In this document: positions 56,400 to 64,000 of the stretch, piece after piece
Layout of the letters: each line of letters opens with the position of its first letter
Position numbering within the stretch: position 1 is the first letter of the stretch
Assembly: GCA_017474385.1 (NCBI GenBank)
Contig: JAFVHU010000116.1
Coordinates: 1 to 64,000 of the forward strand
DNA from: Afipia sp.
Lineage (GTDB): Bacteria; Pseudomonadota; Alphaproteobacteria; Rhizobiales; Xanthobacteraceae
DNA: 64,000 nucleotides
Reading direction: 5' to 3'
The notes under the pieces: model-generated
Databases searched by the model: none
The model's input: only the letters and a program-made list of their open reading frames with translations
What the model was told of the DNA's origin: nothing
Translations under genes and position numbers: made by a program

Positions 56400-57173
56400 A
56401 TGAGGCTTAAAGGAAAAACGGCGTTCATCACGGGTGGCAACAGCGGAATCGGTCTGGCGACCGCAAAGCTGTTCGTGGCGGAAGGGGCGCGCGTCGTGGT
56501 CACCGGCCGCGATCAGGCCAAGCTCGATGCTGCGGTGAAGGACCTCGGGCCGAACGGGTTCGGCGTTAAAGCCGACGCGACCGATGTGGCGGCGCTGGAG
56601 AAAGCATTTGCGCAGGCCGAGGCGAAGTTCGGCAAGCTCGATATAGTTTTCGCGAACGCGGGAATCCCAGGCAACACACCGCTGGGCGGCACCACGCTCG
56701 AAGCGTTTGAGACTGTCATCAAGACCAATCTTACCGGCGTGTTCTTCACCGTGCAGGCTGCTGTGCCGCATCTCAACGACAACGCATCCGTCATTCTCAA
56801 TGGCTCGGTGATCTCGGTGCTCGGCAATCCGGGTTATTCGGCTTATGCCGCGACCAAGGCCGGTGTGCGCGCCATGGCGCGGGTGATGGCGTCCGAACTG
56901 TCGCCGCGCGGTATCCGCGTCAATCTGGTTTCGCCGGGCGCGACTCGCACGCCGATCTGGGGCGATCGTTTCGCGTCGCCGGAGGCTTTCAAGCAGCTCG
57001 AGCAACGCATGTCGCTCTCCACGCCGCTCGGACGGATCGGCGAGCCGGATCATATCTCCAAGACCGTGCTGTTTCTTGCGTCGGACGACGCGGCGCATGT
57101 GCAGGGCCAGGAAATCTTCATCGACGGCGGTTCGACGGCATCTCCCGCCGGTGCGCCGATCTATCGCGGATAA
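56400..57173 (+). CDS. Short-chain dehydrogenase/reductase
   Basis: A 257-residue classical SDR. The cofactor motif is TGGNSGIG (11-18), followed by NAG (IVFANAG), the catalytic Ser region NGSVISV and YSAYAATKAG (Tyr and Lys about 150-154). The Arg in VVTGRDQAK suggests NADPH use. Substrate unknown. It is divergent from an HxlR regulator that probably controls it, often in response to electrophiles or quinones. Confidence 0.9.
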   Translation: MRLKGKTAFITGGNSGIGLATAKLFVAEGARVVVTGRDQAKLDAAVKDLGPNGFGVKADATDVAALEKAFAQAEAKFGKLDIVFANAGIPGNTPLGGTTLEAFETVIKTNLTGVFFTVQAAVPHLNDNASVILNGSVISVLGNPGYSAYAATKAGVRAMARVMASELSPRGIRVNLVSPGATRTPIWGDRFASPEAFKQLEQRMSLSTPLGRIGEPDHISKTVLFLASDDAAHVQGQEIFIDGGSTASPAGAPIYRG

Positions 57174-57188
57174 GGCATTCTGTTCGCT

Positions 57189-58313
57189 TTAGAGCAACGA
57201 CACCATCCCGCCGCCGTGGCGTTCCAGCCGTCCTGCCAGTTCAAGCTCGAGCAGGACGGTGCGCACCACGGCGGGGGACACATCCGTCATGCGGATGAGA
57301 TCGTCGATGCCGATGGGCGAGGGACCGAGCAGGTTGATAATGCGCGCACGGTCACTGGCGGCGGGTTCGTCGTCCGTTGGCTGGCCGTCTTCCGGCTCGC
57401 TCATCGGTAGTTCGAGCGGGCGTCCCATGATCGGCTGAACCGCGTCGATCACGTCGGCGGCCTCTGTCACCAGCGTCGCACCCTGTTTGATCAGATCGTT
57501 CGTCCCCGCCGCGCGCGGGTCGAGCGGCGAGCCGGGCACGGCGAACACCTCGCGCCCCTGTTCATTGGCAAAGCGCGCGGTGATCAGCGAGCCTGAGCGA
57601 TGCGCGGCTTCGACAATGACGACGCCAAGCGCGACGCCGGAGATCAGCCGGTTGCGGCGGGGAAAGTCCCGTGCGCGCGGACCATGACCGAGCGGCATTT
57701 CGGAAATTGCGCCGCTGCCTGACGCGATGATCGCCGCCAGCAGGTCTTCATGCTCGGCCGGGTAGATTTTGTCATGTCCGCCCGCCAGCACGGCGACGGT
57801 GCCGGTATCCAGCGTGACGCGATGCGCGGCCTGATCGATGCCGCGTGCCAGACCTGAGGCGATGGCAAATCCGGCGCTGCCGAGATCTCGCGCGATGGTT
57901 TGCGCAAACTTCAATCCCGCGCCGGATGCGTTGCGCGAGCCGACGATGCCGATCATCGGCTGGGTCTGGACATTCAAAACGCCGCGCACGCCGAGCAGCG
58001 GCGGAGAGTCATCGATCAAGGCGAGGCGCGGCGGATAACCGTATTCACCCGGTGCGAGCAGGGCGACACCGATCCGCCGGCTGTTGTCGATCTCGCGCTC
58101 GGCCTCGGCCTGCGCGCAGATGCGGCCAACCTTGGAGGCGCCGCCGCGCTGGGCCAGATCGGGCAGGCGGTCGAGTGCGGCGCGTGCACTGCCGAAATGA
58201 TTGACGAGGGAGCGGAAGGTGCGTGGTCCGACATTGTCGGAACGGATCAGCCGCAGCCAGTCGATGCGCTGCGCGTCGGTCAGTCTGGTCGTGGCTGAAG
58301 TCTTGATGTCCAC
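57189..58313 (-). CDS. dprA: DNA-processing protein DprA
   Basis: A 374-residue DprA that loads RecA onto incoming single-stranded DNA. It has an N-terminal helical SAM-like part ([21 protein letters not shown]), the Rossmann-like core with [14 protein letters not shown] and [10 protein letters not shown], the segment [26 protein letters not shown], and a C-terminal winged helix (about 300-374). It lies in the conserved topA-plsY-pyrCB neighbourhood. Confidence 0.94.
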   Translation of the reverse strand: MDIKTSATTRLTDAQRIDWLRLIRSDNVGPRTFRSLVNHFGSARAALDRLPDLAQRGGASKVGRICAQAEAEREIDNSRRIGVALLAPGEYGYPPRLALIDDSPPLLGVRGVLNVQTQPMIGIVGSRNASGAGLKFAQTIARDLGSAGFAIASGLARGIDQAAHRVTLDTGTVAVLAGGHDKIYPAEHEDLLAAIIASGSGAISEMPLGHGPRARDFPRRNRLISGVALGVVIVEAAHRSGSLITARFANEQGREVFAVPGSPLDPRAAGTNDLIKQGATLVTEAADVIDAVQPIMGRPLELPMSEPEDGQPTDDEPAASDRARIINLLGPSPIGIDDLIRMTDVSPAVVRTVLLELELAGRLERHGGGMVSLL

Positions 58314-58435
58314 GCGGCCCCCGTGGACGGGGAGTGTTGCCTAAGAGCGGGTAATGAACAAGATTTCTCATTCGATTGTGGCTGGTTGCTTTCATTTTCG
58401 ATTTGATGCTTGATTTATTGGGGGTACAATAATAT

Positions 58436-58693
58436 ATGTGAATCGAGTTCGATCCGGCCAAGGATGCGGAAAATATCCGCAAGCACGGGATTTCGCTGGC
58501 GAAGGCGGTTGATCTTGATACGGCATCGATTGTCGAGGACGGGCGTTTCGCCGAGCCGCGGTTTCGCGCCTATGGGACCATAGATGGACGCTCTTACTGT
58601 CTGGCCTACACAGTTCGCGGCGAGATAATCCGGGTCATCAGCCTGCGGCGAGCGCATGCAAAGGAGAGAAAATATGCCCCGCAAGAAAAGTAA
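58436..58693 (+). pseudogene. brnT: BrnT-type toxin with a lesion at the start codon
   Basis: From 58442 to 58693 one frame encodes a BrnT-like RNase toxin: IEFDPAKDAENIRKHGIS, then VDLDTASIVEDGRF, and the C-terminal IIRVISLRRAHAKER. The frame lacks a start: the only ATG (58436), well placed after GGGGGT, is followed at once by TGA (58439-58441). A one-base deletion (GTGATC instead of GTGAATC) or a single substitution at the TGA would restore a normal BrnT. Initiation at a rare AUC cannot be excluded. The 3' end overlaps brnA by 20 bp. Confidence 0.8.
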
Positions 58694-58958
58694 GCCGGTG
58701 ATATTCGACGAAGACAATCCGGAATGGACCGCGGAAGATTTCGCGCGGGCGACGAAGTTTCCGCCAGGCACGAAACTCGCAGACGCCGCGGCGCTGATCA
58801 TGCGCCAGCGCGGGCGGCCGAAGCTCGACAAGCCGAAAGAGGCGATCAAGCTGCGGCTCGATGCCGATGTTCTGGAAGCCTATCGCAAGACCGGCGACGG
58901 CTGGCAGACGCGCATCAATGCGGATTTGCGGAAGGCGAGAAAGCTGAAGGCGGGGTAG
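58674..58958 (+). CDS. brnA: BrnA-type antitoxin
   Basis: A 94-residue BrnA (COG3514) antitoxin. It shows MPRKKSKPVIFDEDNPEW then the conserved RGRPKLDKPKEAIKLRLD and GDGWQTRINADLRKA, the ribbon-helix-helix DNA-binding end. The ATG at 58674 has AAGGAGAG upstream; in-frame codons at 58656 lack one. It overlaps brnT by 20 bp, the usual order. It would normally repress the operon with the toxin. Confidence 0.9.
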   Translation: MPRKKSKPVIFDEDNPEWTAEDFARATKFPPGTKLADAAALIMRQRGRPKLDKPKEAIKLRLDADVLEAYRKTGDGWQTRINADLRKARKLKAG

Positions 58959-58997
58959 GGACAATTGTTAAAACGTAATCGACGCCGGATCGGGGAC

Positions 58998-59089
58998 CGT
59001 CATTGCGAGGAGCGCAAGCGACGAAGCAATCCAGACCTTCAGAGCTTATGTCTAAAGGTCTGGATTGCTTCGCTTCGCTCGCAATGACG
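58998..59089. repeat. Palindromic repeat, CGTCATTGCGAGGAGCG family
   Basis: Left arm cgtcattgcgaggagcgcaa and right arm tcgcttcgctcgcaatgacg pair, with gaagcaatccagacctt and aaggtctggattgcttc inside. The structure is a long near-perfect hairpin. It lies between brnA and a small zinc-ribbon gene. The family is widespread in Bradyrhizobium relatives. Confidence 0.88.
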
Positions 59090-59180
59090 CAGAACTGTGA
59101 GCTAGTTGCAGTTGCTCATGGCATAGTGACGTTGATTAACTCGGAGATATTTAATGCGAATGGAAGAATCAGGATCAGAA

Positions 59181-59408
59181 ATGAAAATGTACGACTGCCT
59201 TGTTTGCAGGCGTGCTTTTCAGATCGGGCCACACGTTTATGATGGTCGTTGGATAGCGCAGTGGAATGCAAGCGTTTGCAATTCATGCATCAAGATGAAC
59301 TGGGATGGAGTCGTCCCGTCCGTCAGGCCGCATGTCATAGAGCATTTAGAGGCAGAAAAAATCGACTACGAGCTGAATGATAAAGGCCGGCTCGACATTC
59401 CGGTTTAA
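59181..59408 (+). CDS. Small protein with paired CxxC motifs
   Basis: A 75-residue protein starting at ATG 59181 with AGGA upstream; an ATG at 59154 is in frame but less likely. CLVC (near residue 5-8) and CNSC (near 32-36) could bind one zinc ion. The base composition is more AT-rich than its neighbours, which fits a recent arrival. No family recognised. Confidence 0.6.
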   Translation: MKMYDCLVCRRAFQIGPHVYDGRWIAQWNASVCNSCIKMNWDGVVPSVRPHVIEHLEAEKIDYELNDKGRLDIPV

Positions 59409-59419
59409 CGCTCGACCAC

Positions 59420-60031
59420 TTACCCCTTCTTCCCGATCTTCCCCTCGGTCCCGTTCATCAGCCGCGTGATGTTGGCGCGGTGCATGATCCACAGCGCGGC
59501 GGTGAGCAGTGCGAAGACGGCGGCGAGCGCTGTGTGCTGCGACCAGAACAACATCACTGGCACGACGACACTAGCGACCAGCGCCGCCAGCGACGAGTAA
59601 CGGAAGATCAGGGCGACTGCGATCCAGATCGCGCAGAACGCCAGCGCGGCGGGCCAGAACAATCCGAGCAGCACGCCGATGTAGGTCGCAACGCCTTTGC
59701 CGCCCTTGAACTTCAGCCACACCGGAAAGAGATGACCGATGAAGGCGCCGACGCCTGCGGCAATTGCGGCGTTGGGTCCGCCGAAATATCCGGCGACGAT
59801 GACGGCAATCGTGCCCTTGAGCATGTCGCCAAGCAGCGTCGCGGCGGCGAGACCCTTGTTGCCGGTGCGCAGCACATTGGTTGCGCCGATATTACCCGAG
59901 CCGATCGAGCGCAGGTCCTGCGTGCCGGCGAGTTTCGTCAGGATCAGCCCGAATGGAATCGAACCGCACAGATAGCCGAACAGGAAGGCCAGCACGAAAC
60001 TGAGCACAAAGGCCGTCAGAAAGCCGCTCAT
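59420..60031 (-). CDS. plsY: Glycerol-3-phosphate acyltransferase PlsY
   Basis: A 203-residue inner-membrane acyltransferase that acylates glycerol-3-phosphate from acyl-phosphate. It has five hydrophobic helices. Conserved motifs are [30 protein letters not shown] (substrate loop), [19 protein letters not shown] and the C-terminal RHRANI-like part ([13 protein letters not shown]). It follows pyrC after about 45 bp, on the same strand and probably in the same transcript. Confidence 0.94.
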   Translation of the reverse strand: MSGFLTAFVLSFVLAFLFGYLCGSIPFGLILTKLAGTQDLRSIGSGNIGATNVLRTGNKGLAAATLLGDMLKGTIAVIVAGYFGGPNAAIAAGVGAFIGHLFPVWLKFKGGKGVATYIGVLLGLFWPAALAFCAIWIAVALIFRYSSLAALVASVVVPVMLFWSQHTALAAVFALLTAALWIMHRANITRLMNGTEGKIGKKG

Positions 60032-60055
60032 GGTGCCTCACACGTCATCAAAATA

Positions 60056-60078
60056 AAGCGCGGCTGCGGGCCGCGCTT
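60056..60078 (-). terminator. Hairpin at the 3' end of pyrC-like gene
   Basis: AAGCGCGGC (60056-60064) pairs with GCCGCGCTT (60070-60078) around a 5-base loop. It overlaps the pyrC-like stop. On the minus strand it is followed by TTATTTT, a moderate T tract. It could end or weaken transcription into plsY. Confidence 0.65.
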
Positions 60079-61378
60079 ACACATGCTCATAGACGGTGCG
60101 TCCGTCAACGATGGTGCGCGCGACGCGGCCGGTGAAGCGCGCCTCGTCGAACGGCGTGTTCTTGCACTGCGATTTCAGGTCCGCCGGATCGAGCACCCAC
60201 GGCGTATCGAGATCGATCACGATCATGTCCGCAGGAGAGCCGGGACGCAGCGAGCCGCCGGGCAGGCCAAGCAGTTCGGCGGGGCGGGTAGACATGGCGC
60301 GAATGAGTGTCTTGAGTTCGATGTCGCCGGAGTGAACCAGCCGCAATCCTGCGGACAGCATGGTTTCGAGGCCGATCGCGCCGGCGGCGGCCTCGGCGAA
60401 CGGCAGGCGCTTGACCTCGACGTCCTGCGGATTGTGGTCCGACATGATGACGTCGATCAGTCCCGATGCGACGGCGGCGACCAGTGCGTTTCGATCCTGT
60501 TCGGTGCGCAGCGGCGGCGACAACTTCAGAAAGGTGCGGTACGGGCCGATGTCGTTTTCGTTCAGTGTCAGGTGATTGATCGAGGCCGATGCGCTGACGT
60601 TCAGGCCGGCCTCGCGCGCGCGCTTGAGAATGTCGAGCGAGTCGGTGCAGGTCAGCGAAGCGGCGTGATAGCGCCCGCCGGTCAGCGCCACGAGACGCAT
60701 GTCGCGTTCGAGCACGACAGCTTCGGATGCATTCGGTATTCCGAACAGGCCGAGCCGTGACGCAAACTCGCCTTCGTTCATGACGCCTTCGCCGACGAGG
60801 TCGGGGTCTTCGGTGTGCTGCACGATCAGGGCGTCGAAATCGCGGGCGTAGGTCAGCGCGCGGCGCATCACCAGCGCATTCATCACGCTCTTGTCGCCGT
60901 CGGTGAAGGCGACCGCGCCGGCCGCCTTGAGCAGGCCGATCTCGGTCATTTCACCGCCCTTCATGCCCTTGGTCAGTGCGGCCATGGGATGAATGTTGAC
61001 GATGGCGGTATCACGGGCGCGGCGGAGGATGAAATCCACGGTCGCGGAGTTGTCGATCACCGGATTGGTGTCGGGCTGGCAGACGATGGTGGTGATGCCG
61101 CCCGCGGCAGCCGCGAGGCTCGCCGACGCAAAAGTCTCTCGATGGCCCGCGCCCGGTTCGCCGACGAAGGCGCGCATGTCGACCAGACCGGGCGCGACCA
61201 CCTTGCCGGCGCAATTAATAATGTCTGTGCCTTCGGGCACGCCGGCGGCGCCGATGCCACGGCGCGCGTCGCGGATGGTTCCATCGGCAATCAGCACATC
61301 GCCGGGGCCGTCGAGATCGCGGGACGGGTCGATTAGGCGGGCGTTGGCGAGCAGGATGGGGCGTCTGTCGGTTCTCAT
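60077..61378 (-). CDS. Dihydroorotase-like protein, probably catalytically inactive (PyrC'/PyrX type)
   Basis: A 433-residue amidohydrolase-fold protein resembling class I dihydroorotase. The metal-binding HxHxR motif is replaced: the position that normally reads HVHLREPG here has RAFVGEPG, so His-to-Arg69, His-to-Phe71 and Arg-to-Gly73. Later family pieces remain (VQHTEDPDL, DVIMSDHNPQ). Such pyrB-linked pseudo-dihydroorotases act as structural partners of aspartate carbamoyltransferase in some bacteria. ATG 61378 is chosen; GTG 61387 would overlap pyrB. Confidence 0.85.
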   Translation of the reverse strand: MRTDRRPILLANARLIDPSRDLDGPGDVLIADGTIRDARRGIGAAGVPEGTDIINCAGKVVAPGLVDMRAFVGEPGAGHRETFASASLAAAAGGITTIVCQPDTNPVIDNSATVDFILRRARDTAIVNIHPMAALTKGMKGGEMTEIGLLKAAGAVAFTDGDKSVMNALVMRRALTYARDFDALIVQHTEDPDLVGEGVMNEGEFASRLGLFGIPNASEAVVLERDMRLVALTGGRYHAASLTCTDSLDILKRAREAGLNVSASASINHLTLNENDIGPYRTFLKLSPPLRTEQDRNALVAAVASGLIDVIMSDHNPQDVEVKRLPFAEAAAGAIGLETMLSAGLRLVHSGDIELKTLIRAMSTRPAELLGLPGGSLRPGSPADMIVIDLDTPWVLDPADLKSQCKNTPFDEARFTGRVARTIVDGRTVYEHV

Positions 61379-61383
61379 GGGAT

Positions 61384-62337
61384 TCACGCGTTCGGCAGGT
61401 TGCGGGCCAGTGCTTCGAGCACTGCCATGCGCACCGCCACACCCATTTCGACCTGTTCGCGGATCAGCGATTGCGCGCCGTCCGCCACGATGGAGTCGAT
61501 TTCGACTCCGCGATTCATCGGCCCCGGATGCATCACCAGCGCGTCCGGCTTGGCATAGGCGAGCTTCTTTTGATCGAGGCCGTAGTAATGGAAGTATTCC
61601 TGGCTCGAGGGAATGAAAGAGCCGTTCATGCGCTCACGCTGCAGCCGCAACATCATCACGATGTCCGCGCCTTCGAGGCCTTCGCGCATGTCGCGCGCGA
61701 CTTCGACGCCCATGCGCTCGATGCCGGGCGGCAGCAGCGTGGAGGGCGCAACCACACGGACACGCGCGCCCATCACGTTGAGCAGGATGATGTTGGAGCG
61801 CGCGACCCGCGAATGCAGCACGTCGCCGCAGATCGCGACCAGCAGACCTTCGAGCCGGCCCTTGTTGCGGCGGATGGTGAGCGCGTCGAGCAGCGCCTGG
61901 GTCGGATGTTCATGCGCGCCGTCGCCGGCGTTGATCACCGAGCCGTCGACTTTCTGGGCGAGCAGTTCCACTGCGCCGGACGCATGATGGCGCACCACCA
62001 GAATGTCCGGATGCATGGCGTTGAGGGTCACCGCCGTGTCCATCAGCGTCTCGCCCTTGCGGATCGAGGACGATGAGACCGACATGTTCATCACGTCCGC
62101 GCCGAGCCGCTTGCCCGCGATCTCGAACGAGGACTGCGTGCGGGTGGAGGCCTCGAAGAACAGATTGACCTGGGTTCGGCCGCGCAGATTGGTGCGCTTC
62201 TTGTCGACCTGCCGGTTCAGTTCGACGAACTCTTCGGAAAGGTCCAGAAGGCCGCTGATATCGGCCGCGGAAAGGCCCTCGATGCCCAGCAAATGCCGGT
62301 GTCCGAGGACGAAAGTCGATTTCGATGCAGTTGTCAT
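61384..62337 (-). CDS. pyrB: Aspartate carbamoyltransferase catalytic subunit
   Basis: A 317-residue PyrB that condenses carbamoyl phosphate and aspartate in pyrimidine synthesis. Carbamoyl-phosphate binding is in [12 protein letters not shown]; further motifs are [15 protein letters not shown] and [10 protein letters not shown]. The ATG at 62337 gives the family length; the frame extends to 62460 but without similarity. It is the first gene of pyrB-pyrC-like-plsY. No regulatory pyrI is present. Confidence 0.95.
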   Translation of the reverse strand: MTTASKSTFVLGHRHLLGIEGLSAADISGLLDLSEEFVELNRQVDKKRTNLRGRTQVNLFFEASTRTQSSFEIAGKRLGADVMNMSVSSSSIRKGETLMDTAVTLNAMHPDILVVRHHASGAVELLAQKVDGSVINAGDGAHEHPTQALLDALTIRRNKGRLEGLLVAICGDVLHSRVARSNIILLNVMGARVRVVAPSTLLPPGIERMGVEVARDMREGLEGADIVMMLRLQRERMNGSFIPSSQEYFHYYGLDQKKLAYAKPDALVMHPGPMNRGVEIDSIVADGAQSLIREQVEMGVAVRMAVLEALARNLPNA

Positions 62338-62474
62338 TAAAGCAAGAGCTATAGGCAGAGTTGCCCGGCGGAGCAAGGCGGATTCGGGCCTTAAGGAGTT
62401 TTCCCCCGCTGATGTCCGGGCAGGGTAAACGGGTCGAAAGCGTGCTGCGGAGCATTGCACCTATCGTATTTTCG

Positions 62475-62510
62475 CCGTCATGGCCGGGCCTGTCCCGGCG
62501 CCACAACATC
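62475..62510. repeat. Fragment of CCGG palindromic repeat
   Basis: gtcatggccgggcctgtccc resembles half of the repeats at 7383 and 37857. It lies just upstream of the VanX-like gene, between it and the divergent pyrB. No matching right arm is seen. Confidence 0.5.
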
Positions 62511-62522
62511 GGACGCCGGATC

Positions 62523-63269
62523 ATGAGACTTGCGACTGCAATCCTGCTCGTTGGCCTCGGGATGTCTGCCGCGGCAGCTCAGCCGTTGCCCGCAGATTTT
62601 GTCTATCTGCGCGATGCCGATCCGAGCATCGTTCAGGACATGCGCTACGCCACGGCGAACAATTTCGTCGGGCGTGTGCTGAACGGCTACGAGGCGGGTG
62701 AGTGCGTTGTCACCCGCAGCGTCGGCACCGCACTGAAACGGGTGCAGCAGGATCTCAAGCCGCGCGGGCTGTCGCTGAAGATGTATGACTGTTATCGCCC
62801 GCAGCGCGCGGTGGACGACATGTACGCGTGGGCGCAGGACGGCCAAGAGACACCAGCGCAGCGCCGCTACAATCCGAAGATGCGCAAAGCCGATCTGTTC
62901 AGGCTTGGCTATATCGCCAAACATTCCGGACATTCGACCGGCAAGGCGGTGGATCTCACGCTGGTGCAATTGCCCGTGTCAAAGGCCGCACCGTTCGATC
63001 CGAAGGCCGACTATGCCGATTGCACAGCGCCCGCAAATTTGCGCGCGCCGGACAGCAGCGTCGACATGGGCACCGGCTACGATTGTTCGGACGAGAAGGC
63101 GCATACGGGATCAAACGCAATCACCGCACAGCAGCGCAGGTGGCGTGAGACATTGGTCAGCGCGATGGCGAAGCAGGGCTTCGCGAACTTCCGGCTTGAG
63201 TGGTGGCACTTTTCTCTGCCAGGGCCGGGGAATACTGCGTTCGATTTCCCAGTCACGCGCCGGCCATGA
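62523..63269 (+). CDS. VanX-like D-Ala-D-Ala dipeptidase (peptidase M15D)
   Basis: A 248-residue exported zinc peptidase. The signal peptide (MRLATAILLVGLGMSAAAA) precedes VYLRDADPSIVQDMRYATAN, a VanX signature. The zinc ligands are in HSGHSTGKAVDL and EWWHF, and the Arg of YDCYRPQRAVDDM is conserved. It likely cleaves D-Ala-D-Ala dipeptides in peptidoglycan recycling; the longer upstream frame is a repeat fragment. Not evidence for vancomycin resistance. Confidence 0.9.
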   Translation: MRLATAILLVGLGMSAAAAQPLPADFVYLRDADPSIVQDMRYATANNFVGRVLNGYEAGECVVTRSVGTALKRVQQDLKPRGLSLKMYDCYRPQRAVDDMYAWAQDGQETPAQRRYNPKMRKADLFRLGYIAKHSGHSTGKAVDLTLVQLPVSKAAPFDPKADYADCTAPANLRAPDSSVDMGTGYDCSDEKAHTGSNAITAQQRRWRETLVSAMAKQGFANFRLEWWHFSLPGPGNTAFDFPVTRRP

Positions 63270-63291
63270 GGGTCGGCGCGTGCAAGCGTCG

Positions 63292-63453
63292 TTACTTGAT
63301 CGACGCGTTGATGTTGGTGAACTTGGTATTGAGCTTCGTGCCCAGGCCGTTCACGGCAGCAATAATTGCCAATGCAATACCGGCGGCGATCAGCCCATAT
63401 TCTATAGCGGTGGCGCCGGATTCGTCTTTGATGAAACGCTGAATGGTTTTCAT
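63292..63453 (-). CDS. Flp family type IVb pilin
   Basis: A 53-residue pilin, missed by usual length cut-offs. The reverse-strand protein begins MKTIQRFIKDESGATAIEYG and continues LIAAGIALAIIAAVNGLG, the classic Flp prepilin with processing before ATAIEYGLIA and the Glu-Tyr pair. The ATG is at 63453. No other tad/flp genes are adjacent; a TadG-like gene lies 33 kb away. Confidence 0.93.
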   Translation of the reverse strand: MKTIQRFIKDESGATAIEYGLIAAGIALAIIAAVNGLGTKLNTKFTNINASIK

Positions 63454-63689
63454 GCCGGGCAGTATCCCTCGGGAACCCTGAATTTGCGGTAAAAGCTTGC
63501 GCCAAAACTCGGTCCTATTGCGTACGAATTGTCGCAGTTGAGATGGAACTGGAGCGGCAGAAATTGCCGACTGCGATCGGCGCGGAGCTCAGCGCGACCG
63601 CGCTTTCGGGCTTGAATTTCCAATCCTCCAGCATAGCTTTGATGAGCACGTACGACCCAGTGCGCAAATGCAGAAAGGCCTCGTCCGTC

Positions 63690-63959
63690 ATGAGCAGGGG
63701 CGCCATTGCAATCACGACAGTTCTTCTGGCCATCCTCGCGGCCACGATATGGTGGGCGTGGCAAGGCTGGGTTGCACATTCCGATGTCCAGATGTCGATC
63801 CATGGTTACATCGCCATGGGACTGGGGATTTTCTTCTCGCTTCTGATCGGTTTCGGCCTGATGGCGCTGACATTCTATTCGAGCCGTCGCGGCTATGACG
63901 ACCTTCCGCAGGCGAAAGAGCCCTCCAGCAAAGAACCGGCGTCGCACAATATTCCGTAA
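63690..63959 (+). CDS. Small two-helix membrane protein
   Basis: An 89-residue protein starting at ATG 63690. It has two helices (about 5-24 with WWAWQGW after it, and about 39-60) and a polar tail ending ASHNIP. In-frame ATGs at 63642 and 63543 exist, but the extra sequence lacks helices or homology. No family recognised. Its 3' end is 40 bp before the window end. Confidence 0.6.
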   Translation: MSRGAIAITTVLLAILAATIWWAWQGWVAHSDVQMSIHGYIAMGLGIFFSLLIGFGLMALTFYSSRRGYDDLPQAKEPSSKEPASHNIP

Positions 63960-64000
63960 CCGGGTGATGTGAAACGCGCCGCGTTCCGGTGTAATCTGTT

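Noticed and set aside
58436..58441. ATG-TGA at the brnT start read as a selenocysteine codon
   Set aside because: No selenocysteine insertion hairpin is evident downstream, and BrnT families have no selenocysteine at position 2. A start lesion is simpler.
62523..63269. VanX-like gene as a vancomycin resistance gene
   Set aside because: No vanH or vanA-type ligase is nearby, and Gram-negative bacteria use such dipeptidases in peptidoglycan recycling.

Overview
The window is a 64 kb piece of a GC-rich alphaproteobacterial chromosome, most likely from the Bradyrhizobium/Rhodopseudomonas/Nitrobacter/Afipia group (Nitrobacteraceae, order Hyphomicrobiales). Evidence for this is a MipZ division ATPase, DivK and PleD side by side, a phasin, the EipB (DUF1849), DUF1489, DUF3572 and DUF599 families, and several palindromic repeat families typical of that group. 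Most of the window is housekeeping sequence. I see no insertion sequence, prophage, integron or CRISPR array.

Layout. 0-7 kb: a hypothetical gene, a secreted type I phosphodiesterase, the biotin-carrying alpha subunit of propionyl-CoA carboxylase, an oxaloacetate decarboxylase, an acylphosphatase, and a LysR regulator divergent from a tautomerase. 7-14 kb: an acetyltransferase-TPR fusion, lipB, a lone FliN-type gene, tRNA-Leu(GAG), two tandem polysaccharide deacetylases, an M15-like peptidase, a pair of matched palindromes and a HigA/XRE-type regulator. 14-25 kb: aldo/keto reductase, YdcF, several DUF genes, a GST, panC, mipZ, an alpha/beta hydrolase behind a candidate sigma-54 promoter, and a VWA gene followed by a DnaJ-domain gene. 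25-34 kb: a DD-carboxypeptidase with a SPOR domain, a phasin with two candidate PhaR-type operators, a TadG-like VWA pilus protein, clpS-clpA, and a lytic transglycosylase. 34-42 kb: a 29-residue membrane microprotein, azlCD, HIT, FUSC, a FemAB-like protein, a glycerophosphodiesterase, RidA, DmeF and EipB.

42-63 kb is a conserved alphaproteobacterial housekeeping block: dinB, DUF3572, divK-pleD, rpmG, NUDIX, DUF983, rnr, topA, dprA, plsY, pyrC-like, pyrB. Accessory genes break it at three points: a flavin monooxygenase plus a frameshifted TonB/TolA-like gene; a short-chain dehydrogenase with its HxlR regulator; and a BrnT/BrnA toxin-antitoxin locus whose toxin has lost a usable start. The window ends with a VanX-like dipeptidase, a Flp pilin too short for usual gene calling, and a small membrane protein.

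The best leads are: the brnT start lesion beside an intact antitoxin; an A6G slip site that would rejoin the TonB/TolA-like gene; the 29-codon ORF with a perfect ribosome binding site; two neighbouring palindromes that keep their pairing although their arm sequences differ; the twin TGC-N3-GCA sites over the phasin promoter; and a pyrB-linked dihydroorotase homologue that lacks its metal-binding His-x-His.
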